Source of the DNA: Bretschneidera sinensis
Lineage: Eukaryota; Streptophyta; Magnoliopsida; Brassicales; Akaniaceae
DNA: 64,000 nucleotides
Assembly: GCA_023935145.1 (NCBI GenBank)
Contig: CM043698.1
Location: 71,820,501-71,884,500 of the forward strand
Reading direction: 5' to 3'
The first letter of the stretch is position 1. Each line of letters starts with the position of its first letter. Made by a program: the position numbers and the translations under genes. The notes under the pieces are model-generated. The model searched no databases and was not told where the DNA came from. It saw nothing but the letters and a program-made list of their open reading frames with translations. This document shows positions 10,877 to 21,362 of the stretch, piece by piece.

Positions 10877-11790
10877 AGTAACAAAAGTATTATTGATTCA
10901 TGTTGTTGAGGCTGATGGAGAAAAACAGTTAAGAAGCTATAGAGCTCTTCGAAACCCTAAGTGAACACACTCAGCAGTTCTCCTCTCGAGGTAGACATGT
11001 AACCAAGAGTAAGAGTACGTATAAGGTAAATTTAAATGGAGGATATTCTCCTCAAATAGCTACTGTGGAAAGGAAACTAGACCTGTTGGTTAAAGCCATG
11101 GCTGCTCAGAATGCCTCATCTAGCCTATCAACTACACCACTCTAGGTATGTATGATATGTTCCCAATTTGATCATAATACTGATACTTGTCCTTTCTATT
11201 CTTCTGCAGATCCGGAGCAAGCAAATTACGTGGGACCTAACAACTATCCACCAAAGAACAACCCATATGCAAACACTTACAACCCTTGATGGCGAAACCA
11301 CCCAAATTTCTCTTGGACCAATAATCAAAATACCCTTAACTAGCAAGGGCAGCAATGAAACTCCCAACCAGCAGCCCATACTGCCCCCGAAATAAAGAAA
11401 AACGACCTCGAAAGTCTTGTGAGACAATTGGCCACTCAACAGCAGCAATTAGTGACCTCAAGATCAGTTCATGGCAGATGAAAGGCAATTCCGGACTGAA
11501 CTCAGACAAACCACAGCAAAATATGAACAAGCCATACAACGACTAGAGGTACAAATGGGACAATTGGCTAAAGATCTAAGTGGCAGAAAGCAAGGTGAGC
11601 TTCCAGCTCAAACATTTCCCAACCATGGGGGGCATCAACAACTGAAGGCTGTCACAACTTTGAGAAATGGCAAGATGATAGGGTCCGATGAGTCTGCAAC
11701 AGCATCAAAAGAGAAACCATCGGCATCAAGGGTAAGTGAAACGGAGAAGGTGAATGTTCCACCCTACCCGCAAAGGTTAGTAAAACAAAA
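10877..11790 (+). pseudogene. Element A gag, C-terminal part with CCHC knuckle (broken)
   Basis: After the LINE1 duplication the frame continues the Gag sequence: a segment like ELFETLSEHTQQFSSR, then a zinc knuckle C-MI-C-SQFD-H-NTDT-C near 11155-11200, then NNPYANTYNP and HPNFSW, typical of Athila-type Gag, and a glutamine-rich coiled region leading to protease. In-frame stops and shifts occur repeatedly before 11471. From 11471 an open frame runs into the protease. D carries the same order. Confidence 0.82.
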
Positions 11791-14120
11791 GAAAGAAAAT
11801 AAACTGATTGATATTTTTGAAACCTTGCGGAAAGTTGAAATTAACATTCCTTTATTAGATGCAATTCACCAAATACCTGCCTATGCTAAGTTCCTAAAAA
11901 ATTGTTGCACTCATAAGAGAAAGTTTCAAGAGCATGAAACAGTAGCATTAACTGAAGAAGTAAGTGTTGTGCTATTAAGAAAACTCCCACCGAAACTGAA
12001 AGATCCGGGTAGTTTTACTATTCCTTGTAGAATAGGTGATAAGCTGTTTGAGAGAGCATTACTAGATTTAAGAGTGGGTGTAAACTTACTACCATACACG
12101 GTATTCCAAACCCTAGGTTTAGGGGAGCTACAACCGACTTCCATTACCTTGCAGTTAGGAGTATCAAAAGACCTAAGGGTATTCTTGAGGATGTCCTAGT
12201 TAAGGTGGGAGAGTTCATTTTACCTGCTGATTTCATTGTGCTAGATATGGAAGAATGCTCTATGCCATTACCCCTGCCCATCATATTAGGGAGACTCTTC
12301 ATGAGAACTGTCGATACTAAGATTTGTGTGAAAAAGGGCATAGTGAGTATGAAGATCAATGGTGAGAAAATAGAATTTAAAATATTTGATGCATTAAAAC
12401 TGCCTCAAGATGATTTGGAATGCTTTAATGTATGTATGATACAAAATTTTGTCGAGCAAGCTTTTCAGGTCCAGCACATTGATCCATTGGAAACTAATAT
12501 TACCCATAGCTTCATGGAGGTGGAGATTGAGCAAGAACCTGAAGATGTTACTGATGACATCATCACAGCTGTGCACCTGCTTGAGACCTCTCCAAAACAC
12601 TCAAGTAAGTATACTCCTCCATTTGAATCTCTCATACCTACTAATATTACTCTTTTCCCATCCATTATCCAGGCACCGACATTGGAATTAAAGCAGCTGC
12701 CTGAGCATTTAACGTATGCCTATTTGGGAGACAAGAAGACTTTACCTGTAATCGTAGCTGCTAATTTGAGTAGGAGAGAAGAAGAGAAGTTGTTAAGAGT
12801 TCTTAGGGAGCATAAATCTGCCATTGGATGGACCATTGCTGACATAAAGGGGATAAGTCCAGCCAAGTGCATGCATAGTATCTACCTTGAAGATGAAGCA
12901 AGACCCACTCAAGATACTCAAAGAAGACTTAACCCACACATGAAAGAGGTAGTAAAGGCCGAGGTATTGAAGCTACTAGATGTTGGCATTATCTACCCCA
13001 TATCAGACAGTAAATGGGTGAGTCCGGTCCAAGTTATTCCTAAAAAGAGTGGGATTAACGTTGTAAAAAATGAAAATGAGGAGCTCATACCTACAAGAAA
13101 AACAACAGGTTGGAGGGTATGTATTGATTACCGGAAATTGAACAAAGTAACCAGAAAATATCATTTCCCCCTGCCATTCATTGATCAGATGTTAGAGAGA
13201 TTAGTCGGTCACATCTATTACTGCTTTTTGGATGGGTACAGTGGGTATAACCAATTTGCCATAGCACCCGAGGATCAAGAAAATACTACCTTCACATGCC
13301 CTTTCGGTACATTTGCTTATCGGAGGATGCCATTCGGATTACGCAATGCACCAGCCACTTTTCAAAGATGTATGATGAGCATATTTTCCGATATGGTGGA
13401 GAAATAAATTGAGGTATTCATGGATGACTTCAGTGCCTTTGGTTCCAATTTTGATGAATGCCTAAGTCATTTGGAGAGTGTCCTAAAGAGATGTGAAGAA
13501 AGTAACTTAGTGCTGAATTGGGAGAAATGTCACTTCATGGTTCAACAAGGCATTGTGTTTGGTCACTCCATCTCCAACAAAGGTATTGAAGTAGACAAGG
13601 CTAAAATAGACATTATTTTAAAACTACCTCCCCCTCTCACAGTCAAGAGTGTTAGAAGCTTTCTCAGGCATACCGGTTTTTATAGAAGATTCATCAAGGA
13701 TTTCTCCAAGATCTTAAGACCTCTTTGTGCGTTGTTGGCTAAAGATACCAAGTTTGAATGGAATGATAACTATATGCAAGCTTTCAACACATTGAAGGAT
13801 GTTCTCACCTCTGCCCCAATAATGATGGCACCGGATTGGAATCTCTCATTCAAATTGATGTGCGATGCTAGTGACTTCGCCTTGGGCGCTGTCTTAGGTC
13901 AAAGAGTCAATAAGGTACCTCATGTTATTTACTATGCTTCTAGAAATTTAAATGATGCTCAACTTAACTATTCTACTACTAAAAAATAATTGTTAGCTGT
14001 TATTTTTGCTTTAGAGAAGTTTAGATCATATCTTATTGGTTCTAAGGTTATTGTATTCACTGGCCATGCTACTTTGAGATATCTATTTTCTAAGAAAGAT
14101 GCAAAGCCTAGGTTAATCAG
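11791..14120 (+). pseudogene. Element A pol: protease, RT and RNase H; integrase absent
   Basis: Protease region: KLPPKLKDPGSFTIPC, then the active-site loop, which reads LLDLRVGVN instead of the LLDLGASVN kept in D, so protease is dead. A 7-bp deletion near 12157 between TAG repeats shifts the frame. RT follows (LDVGIIYPISDSKWVSPVQV, WRVCIDYRKLNK, PFGLRNAPATFQRCM) with a TAA at 13405 just before the catalytic box VFMDDFSAFG. RNase H starts LMCDASDFALGAVLGQR and continues past a TAA at 13987 to [15 protein letters not shown]. The integrase that follows RNase H in B and E is missing: the sequence jumps to the post-pol spacer at about 14120. Confidence 0.9.
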
Positions 14121-14952
14121 ATGTACAGTATACAGTTGAGATACAAGCACTGGAGCCACAAAAGGTGGACTCTAAGTGCTTCCTTCCAAACAAGTAGCAC
14201 TGTAGCACGAGAGTTCTTGAGAAATTCATATTTGATTACCCATACAGCTCAAGCACCTCTATTGAGGTTAGTGGTACTGAGGCCACTAACACACGGTAAG
14301 GTTGTACTATTCTTGTTTTATCATTCCAGCCCTGGTAAGTTATTATTTTGTCCAAACATTTTGCTTTACGATCAAGCGCATCATTTAGTGTGCTCGAGCG
14401 CAAGAGTGTGATCGAGCGCACTTGTGGTAGACAGTCTCATGATAAATTTAAACATTTCACTCACACTCACTCACTCACCCTCTCTTCACATTTCACTCAC
14501 ACCCTCTCCCTCGCACTCTCCTATTTACAAACCACCACTATCACACTCTCGACTCTAGCATCACCACATCACCACCATCATCAACCATCACCACTAACTA
14601 CCATCACCACCATACTGTCACCGCCACGTCCCCCTCCCCATTACACATTCCCTCCATACACAAGGTACTCATTTTGTTCACACACACGGATTTTAATGTT
14701 TCATTTACACTTTCATTCTCTATATGTGTTATCTTATGTATGATTGGTTGCTAGTCTGTTTACAAGAGGGTAGGAACACACTCGGATCCACAAGACCACA
14801 ACTTGGCCTTCTGTCGCCCATAAGCTGTTCGAGAAAAAGTCTAACCATGTGCGATCGAGCGCATGAAATTTGCGATCGAGCTCAAAGTCCAGTGTGCGAT
14901 CGAGCTCACATATTCGTGATCGATCACAATTTTGACAGAACCTAGAATCCAC
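14121..14952 (+). promoter_or_regulatory. Element A spacer between pol and third ORF: two dyad arrays, C-rich region, splice-like sites
   Basis: No coding sequence. A dyad array lies at 14371-14422 (GATCAAG, CTCGAG and GATCGAG cores, 22 and 18 bp apart). It is followed by CT- and CAC-rich DNA (14455-14620) resembling a plant pyrimidine patch and a CCATCA/ACC microsatellite. A donor-like CAAGGTACTC occurs near 14661. A second dyad array at 14850-14928 (spacing 21, 24 and 20 bp) lies just before the ATG of the third ORF. D has the same order. An internal promoter with a short intron is the reading I favour, unproven. Confidence 0.5.
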
Positions 14953-16075
14953 ATGTCAAAACACTCCGCTTCCACCTCCCATGCCTCGAGTAGCTGTGCC
15001 TAGTCATCTCGGCCAAGCTTCGAAAAAAGAGAGCTCTTATTCGAGACCACTTTCGTCATCGATAAAGTCTTCAAGCACATGGATGCCACTCAATGGGCGG
15101 TCTAAGCATTTAAACATCTAGGGTTAAAGGGGTTTTTTAACCAGTCTACTCGACTGCTTACACCCAGCTGGTAGTCCAGTTCTATGAGCAATTGTCTTTT
15201 GACTGCAGCAGACAAGGAGTATTGACTTCCTTAGTCCAAGGCACATCTATCGAGGTGACTAGTGCCGACATCACCGCTGCTCTTCATTGCTGTGATGAGT
15301 CCCCTCCGAAGGACACCAATATCGAGGAGCAGCCAAACTCTTTTGACCTTTCCACCGTTATTGAGGACATGTGTGCTGGTCAGTACGCTGATAGACACAA
15401 CAATGCAACAAGTTGGTCAAAGTTACCTCCACAGCTTTGGCTCGTGGATACCATCTTCCAGCGCAATGGGTGTCCATTGGGGCACAAGACACAGAGGAGA
15501 AACCATTTCTATAGACATTGTATGCCTTCCACATAGGCCACTGGTACTCTCTCCTAGCTGTTATGTGGAGCTAGCTGTATAAATTTTGGGATCATGTCCA
15601 TGGCTGTCAGACCACCACGGCCAATACGTGGAGGCTCCCATTCCCATTCCTACTCTCATACATCTTTAAGAAGAAAGGGATTAAGGGGACCACTAGTGAC
15701 GGACCAGTGCGAGAGCATCCCTTCTTCGGGAAGGCTCAGTGAACACATAGCTTCTCGCACATACCTCGAGGACTCCCAGCCCCTGTATCTGTAGCTGAGA
15801 GGGTTGAGGAGGATCATATGGAGACAGAGACCCCTGTAGTTAGCCCATTGCTAGAGAAGGACCATCCAGACATGGGACCCATAGAGTCCTAACACCTTCT
15901 CACTGAGTTGTCCTCTTTTCGAGGTGAGGTATCTGCAGCTACATCACTCGTGCACCAGCGCATAGATTGTTTAGAGGCACGGTTTACACGACAGGAGGCG
16001 ATACTACAGGCCATCCTTGACTGTCTACATCCGGTACCTGATACCTCTTCGACTACACCACCCGACGATCAGTAG
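14953..16075 (+). pseudogene. Element A third ORF (env-position, plant transposon protein), broken
   Basis: Counterpart of the better-preserved third ORF of D. The start MSKHSAS and the segments RPSFEKRELLFETTFVIDK and MDATQWAV match D, then stops and shifts set in. Fragments such as DMCAGQYADRHNNA, LWLVDTIFQRNGCPLGHKT and the final DDQ-stop align with D across frames. No signal peptide or membrane span is visible, so calling this an envelope would go beyond the evidence. Its role is unknown; the protein is plant-retroelement-specific. Confidence 0.75.
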
Positions 16076-17480
16076 TGAGATGATACCCCGTCTGGTTGAA
16101 GACATTAAACTTAGCACTCATAGAAGGCACCCCAAAGCATATCCTTTTTAGCATTTTCTTTTATTGTTAGTATTTACCTTTTTATATCTATTTATTATTA
16201 TTTATTTTCCAGTTTATGTTTGTTTTTCTTTTTCAAGGACATAGTCAGTGCATCCAGTTCAAGTTTGGGGGCGTGCTACGAGCCATGCCAGCCATTGAGT
16301 TCTACATCTCCCAAGTCAGATCATTCCATGCTTCTCACACATTGAGGACAATGTACAAATTAAGTTTGGAGGTATGGGGACACACTCACATACACACTAT
16401 GTCCCGATTTTTATTTTTATAGATAAATGCATGTTCATTCTGTTCCAAAATTTTTGGGTGATCTAAACAAACAATATGATTTGACTTCATAAGTGAGCTT
16501 AACACCTTAAACATATAGGCCAATAATTAAGTTTTAAACCTAGATCACTTACTTTTAGGCATTTAAGGATTCACAAGTTTGACCTAAACTAACACGAGCA
16601 TATTAGCACATAGTTGTGTGGGGTATGACATGTAATTTTAATTTGTATGTTTCTTTTGCTTGACTGTGAACCAAATGACCTGTTAGATTAACACTTTGGC
16701 ATAAGAAAATAGAAAAGATTGTTATTGCTCAAAAAGAAAAAAAAAATACTCCTAATGATCATTAAACAAACTTTCCACTGAGTAATTGGCCCTCTTGCCT
16801 CAGTAAGCAGTGAGTATCACGTCAAAAGGTGGAAAATTTTGCTCACAATGAGCATTAAAAAAAACTTTCCACTGAGTAACTAGCCCTCTTGCCTCAGTAA
16901 GCAGTGAGTGTCACATCAAAAGGTGAAAATTCTGATTGGTAGCATTAAGACCAGTTAGTTTCGTAGCCTTTTTGACTCGAGTTAATAAGTCCTTAGGGGT
17001 ATCTTTACACCGAATGCTCTAAGACCATCTGGTTTGGGAGTCATTGGCTAAAAGCTCGCTACATGAGTCAAATAGAAAGCTTAAAAGAACTAAACTTGGC
17101 AAAAGTCTCACAAATAAAAGAAAAGAAGAAAAACTATGTCATCTTTGTTGATTCTAATAGGAAATTTGGTGAATCTTGAGACATCGAAACACTACACATT
17201 AGAATTATTTGGAAACCTAATCTTTTATGCACTAGTTCACCACACTAAAGTCAAACTTGTGATGTCTTAAATTGCCTCATGAAAGTGATTTGCGTTCAAA
17301 ACTCTTATTCATTGCAATGTGTTTATTTTTGTTAAGCTTGCTCATGAATGCGCATCATAGTTTTGTGTGAGACCTAAACTTTTATGGACGCTATGAATAT
17401 TGGATTTATCTGTGTGTCGTTATTTTTCATTTTTTAGTTTTGTATTGCTAAGGGACTAGCAATAAGTAAGTTTGGGGGTG
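16076..17480 (+). other. Element A 3' non-coding tail with three polypurine-type tracts
   Basis: Begins with a block conserved in C and D (GGTTGAAGACATTAAACTT). First tract: CAAGTTTGGGGGCG at 16260-16273. A small hairpin CATTG-AGGA-CAATG at 16340-16353 is followed by AAGTTTGGAGGT at 16362. A 94-bp-period duplication covers about 16755-16930 (CTTTCCACTGAGTAA block twice; once in C and D). A second hairpin ATTGCTA-AGGGAC-TAGCAAT at 17444-17463 sits directly before the true polypurine tract AAGTAAGTTTGGGGGTG ending at 17480, which abuts the 3' LTR. Confidence 0.8.
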
Positions 17481-18373
17481 TGATAGGTGCTTAAATATTT
17501 AAGCCCCTTTATTTACATTTGTTAAGTCCTTAGTTATGTTAATTTAGTCCATTTTACTTCATTTATGTGTTTCACATGTTTTTTATAGGGTCTTGGAGAA
17601 AAAGAAGCATTTTTGGCACCTAAAGGAAGAAATCTGGAAATCCTGGAGCAGCTGCTGGCTAAAGTGCGATCGAGCACATCAGTGTGCGTGCGCACACAAA
17701 GAAGGATCGAGCTCAGCCTTGCGATCGAGTGCACAACGAATGCGATCGAGCAATAAAACAGCAGTGTGCGTCCAAAATCGCATTCGTTGTGCACTCGATC
17801 AGTTTTGGAAATAAATAAGGTTTTACATTTTAGGAAGTTTAGGGTTTCCAGAGTCTTCTAGGGTTATTTAAACCCTATAAATACACCTGTAAACACACAC
17901 AAAAGACATCCATTCTTTTATCTTTTGCTTAGCTCGGAGTTGTAAGCTTTGGAGAGGATTGACAACCCGTCTCCATAGTATTCTTTAGGTTTTATATTTT
18001 ATATTTAGTTTATGTTATGATGCTTATCTTAGACAGCATATGTAACTAACTCTTTATAGGGCTCGATTGAAGCCCTAGTTATGCTTTCCCATACATACAT
18101 TCATTGATTATCTTTGTAATAGCCTTGATTATGATGCTTAACTTGATTAATGCCTATGTTTATTTAAATTCCTCATATGCGTATGTCTGATCAATATGTG
18201 CATGTGGTATGGATTAGTTAGTTAGACCAATTTGGATGACTGAGTCCTGGGTCTGACAATAGTAACAAAATAAATCCACACCAGATTCTTGGGTTAATCA
18301 ACATGGGAAACCGGGAGTAGATACCATGCCCTAGGTCTCATGTGGTTATAGATTTCCCTTCTTAAGGGATAAC
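17481..18373 (+). repeat. Element A 3' LTR, left part (cut by element B)
   Basis: Starts TGATAGGTGC directly after the polypurine tract and follows the 5' LTR closely until GATAAC, where element B begins. The dyad array (17665-17751) and TATA box are retained. It differs from the 5' LTR by substitutions and a short deletion near the start (TTCATATTTAAG reduced to TTTAAG). Confidence 0.92.
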
Positions 18374-19819
18374 TGATAACTCTGAATAAATCTTGTTATT
18401 ATACTGCTTTTAGGCACGTTTTTGGTGTTGATCTTAAGCATTAGAATTATGTTGCATGTATTTTTAGCAAATTGAGTTTATTTTTCTTATTCTACTAATA
18501 AGTTGTTTTAGTTGATTTATCAATGCTAAGTCATGGAAATTTATTGTGCAGATACTTGCTAGAGCGCTGGAGAGCACTGGAAGGCCAAAATGCACAAAGA
18601 AGACAGAAACTCAAGGCTGTAGCGCCGGGATGTTGGCGCTGCAGCACTGGTAGCTTGCTAAAAGAGACCAATTTGGACAGAAAGTTTACGCTGCAGCGCC
18701 AGAAAGTTGGAGCTGTAGCGCCAGATTAGGGTTAGAAAGACTTCTTAAAGCTGCAGCGCCGGGAAGTTGGAGCTGCAGCGCCAGCCCGTGGATTCTGAAA
18801 AGTTATAAAAAGAAAACCCTAACTGAACAAGAGGGAGGCAGTAGAGAGAAGGAAGAAAACAGAATTTGGAGGAGAGAAGACAAAGGAAGAGAGTTGGAGA
18901 CACTCCGGAAGGCTACGCATCAAGCTCTTAAATCATTCTTCTCCGGTTTTGTATTTTTCTTATCTAACTATGTTGATATTTTATAATATGAACATGGATT
19001 GTTTGAATATTATTATGGAGTATATATTTTTGTGTTAAGGATAGATGGATCCTAAACCTTTATCTTGAGTTGTTGTTTGGACAAGTGGAATTTAATGTGT
19101 TTTTCAAAGAGTGTGTTTTATTGCTTTTAATGCTTTTTATTATTTTGATTCCTTCTTTAGGCATGGTGATGTGTCGAATAGAGAAGCCATGCTTTTATGA
19201 ATGGTTGAACTAATAAACATGATATTGGATTGTTATCTATGCAAAGGCCAGGGTAAAACATGCCATGAATGTAATAGGAGTAACCGAATAGGGATTCTAG
19301 GAAGTTCATGTGGTCCGCTTAAATCGTAACCGAATAGGGAGATTTAACTGAAAGGAATCCAAAAACACTTAATGCTTCTTAATTTGAATTAATCTAGAAT
19401 AGACTTGGAATACGGATATTTGAAGTTAATGATTCTTGAGATTGTGGTTAGACCTGGAATATGGATAACCAATTTATTGGGGATTCTACCATCTTGAAAA
19501 ACGTATTAAACAAAACTTGTCCATTCGAAACTCTTGTCAATTAGGGTTTAGGTGAAGTCGAGTCCTTAGCACGTTAGTTCATAAGAGTCTTCGTTCCAAA
19601 GTTTGCAAATCATCCGTTATTTACTATTGCGTTTTGTTTTCCCCTTTTGTTAATTGTTAGAAAACTTTTCTCCTACAATTATTCGTTTGCTCAAATAACT
19701 GTAAGAGTTGAGTCATAATTTCTATAGTATTTGTTCAGTCCTCGTTGGGAACGATATTTACTCATCATTTTATTACTTGAACAATTAGTGCACTTGCTAG
19801 TGTCGATTTCATCGCATCA
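18374..19819 (+). repeat. Element B 5' LTR
   Basis: 1446 bp from TGATAACTCTG to ATCGCATCA, ending just before AGTTTTTGGCGCC. It carries three dyad pairs, a TATA box, and a long downstream part. The 3' LTR (35058-36504) is almost collinear with it, with scattered substitutions such as GAGCGCTGG against AAGCACTGG. Confidence 0.94.
18616..18810 (+). promoter_or_regulatory. Element B LTR: three paired GCTGCAGCGCC dyads and TATA box
   Basis: Three units, each two copies of GCTGCAGCGCC or near forms about 22 bp apart and ending CAG or GG, lie at 18616-18650, 18690-18724 and 18750-18784. The core can extend to the perfect 12-bp palindrome GCGCTGCAGCGC. A weaker pair (GAGCGCTGG, GAGCACTGG) precedes them near 18562. 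TATAAAA follows at 18804-18810, 20 bp after the last dyad. The 3' LTR keeps the same array at 35301-35470. Confidence 0.7.
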
Positions 19820-19825
19820 AGTTTT

Positions 19826-19843
19826 TGGCGCCGTTGCCGGGGA
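19826..19843 (+). other. Element B primer binding site (tRNA-Asp, intact)
   Basis: TGGCGCCGTTGCCGGGGA exactly complements the 3' end of plant tRNA-Asp including the CCA, six bases after the LTR end. TTTTGCAG at 19916-19923, a 3' splice-like site, follows before the gag ATG. Confidence 0.92.
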
Positions 19844-19941
19844 CTGAAATAAAATATTACATTTATTGTGATTCTACTAGTTAATTTGAGAGTTTATTAA
19901 TTTTTTTTAAGTCTATTTTGCAGGGTTTTCGTTACTAGTGC

Positions 19942-21362
19942 ATGACACGTACTAGTGGGAGAATACTTACAGAATTTAATCCAGAAATTGAGTGCACTTT
20001 TCACGCTTTGAGAAGAGCAGCTCCAGTAACAGTTAACACAATGGCAAAAGGAAACAATGCAGAGGTGCAATGTGCACTGTGGGATTATACCATGCCAAAG
20101 ATGGATGGTGTTGAGTCTAGCATTTGGCGACCACCTATACAAGCGAACAATTTTGAAATTAAGCCCGCCATCATTAAGATGATTCAACATTCAGTACAAT
20201 TTGGGGGCCTATCGCAAGAAGATCCAAATGTTCACTTGACTAATTTCCTTGAGATTTGTGACATATTCAAGCATAATGGAGTATCCGAGGATGCAATTCA
20301 CTTAAGGCTTTTCCCATTTTCATTGAGGGATAAAGCAAAAAGCTGGTTGACTTCTCTGCCTGCCGGATCCATAACAACATGGGCAGAGTTGGCACATAAA
20401 TTTTTAGGGAAATACTTTCCTCCTGCAAAAACTGCAAAGTTACGTAATGAAATTACTATGTTCTTGCAGGTCGATCGGGAGTCACTCTATGAGGCATGAG
20501 AACGTTTTAAAGACCTTTTAAGAAGATGTCCTCACCACGAGCTGCCCACTTAGATGCAGGTACAAACTTTTTATAATGGTTTAACTAGTACAACCCGCAA
20601 CATGATTGATGCAGCTGCAGGTGGCACTATCATGAGAAAAACTCCAGAAGAAGCCATTGAATTACTAGAAGAAATGGCTACAAACTCTTATCAATGGCCA
20701 ATTGAAAGGTTACCTGTCAACAGAGCCTCAGGATTGTACAATGTAGATGCTGTTACAGCTTTAGCAGCACAACTAGAGACTCTCAACAAGAAGATTGATG
20801 GACTTAGTCCAACTCACATACAATATGTGAATTGTGTGGTGGTAGTGGTCATCACAGCAGTAATTGCCAAGCAGGTAATCAGTTTGCATATAATTCATCT
20901 GCTGAACAAGCTAATTTTGTTTCAAATTTTCACAGGCAGAACAATCCATATAGCAACACATATAATCCGGGATTGAGGAATCATCCAAACTTCTCGTGGA
21001 ATCAAAACAATGCGAAGCAACATCATCCTGAATATCCTCCTCAAGAAAAAAAGCCCAACTTGGAGGATATGATGGCAAAATTTTTAAGTACAGCAGAAAC
21101 AAGATTCCAAAATCAAGAAGCATCCATAAAAAATCTGGAAGTTCAAGTCGATCAACTAGCTAACATAAATTCTGGACATGCACAAGGTTCCCTCCCGAGC
21201 AACACAGAAAAGAATCCTAACGAGGATGTCAAGGCCATAACACTAAGGAGGGCCACACAATTGGAAGAGCCACAACCTAAGGAAATTACTCAGCAAGTTG
21301 GCGAGAAAGAAGAGACTGAGCAAGAGGAAAAACGAGTTTCAGCAAAGAAGTCTACCGGTAAA
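19942..21362 (+). pseudogene. Element B gag with CCHC knuckle (broken)
   Basis: Starts MTRTSGRILTEFNPEIEC, 18 bp after a T-rich tract ending TTTTGCAG. The Gag core is visible: FGGLSQEDPNVHLTNF, LRLFPFSLRDKAKSWLTSLP, TWAELAHKFLGKYFPP. A zinc knuckle C-EL-C-GGSG-H-HSSN-C lies near 20830-20873, followed by NNPYSNTYNPGL and HPNFSW and a Glu/Lys/Gln-rich coiled region. Breaks: TGA near 20497 (a W position), TAG near 20551 and a frameshift near 20828. Downstream the frame is open into protease and RT, so gag and pol were probably one continuous frame in this family. Confidence 0.9.

Noticed and set aside
14348..14743. Open frame with a His-rich run in the element A spacer
   Set aside because: The run is a CAC/CAT microsatellite in non-coding DNA; D has no equivalent frame.
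14724..14945. Repeated peptide CDRAH in an open frame
   Set aside because: It is only the translation of the GATCGAGCGCA dyads; the dyads occur in all frames and in LTRs, so the peptide is not a coding signal.
14953..16075. Retroviral envelope gene in element A (and D, B, E)
   Set aside because: No signal peptide, membrane span, or cleavage site is recognisable; only the genomic position is envelope-like.
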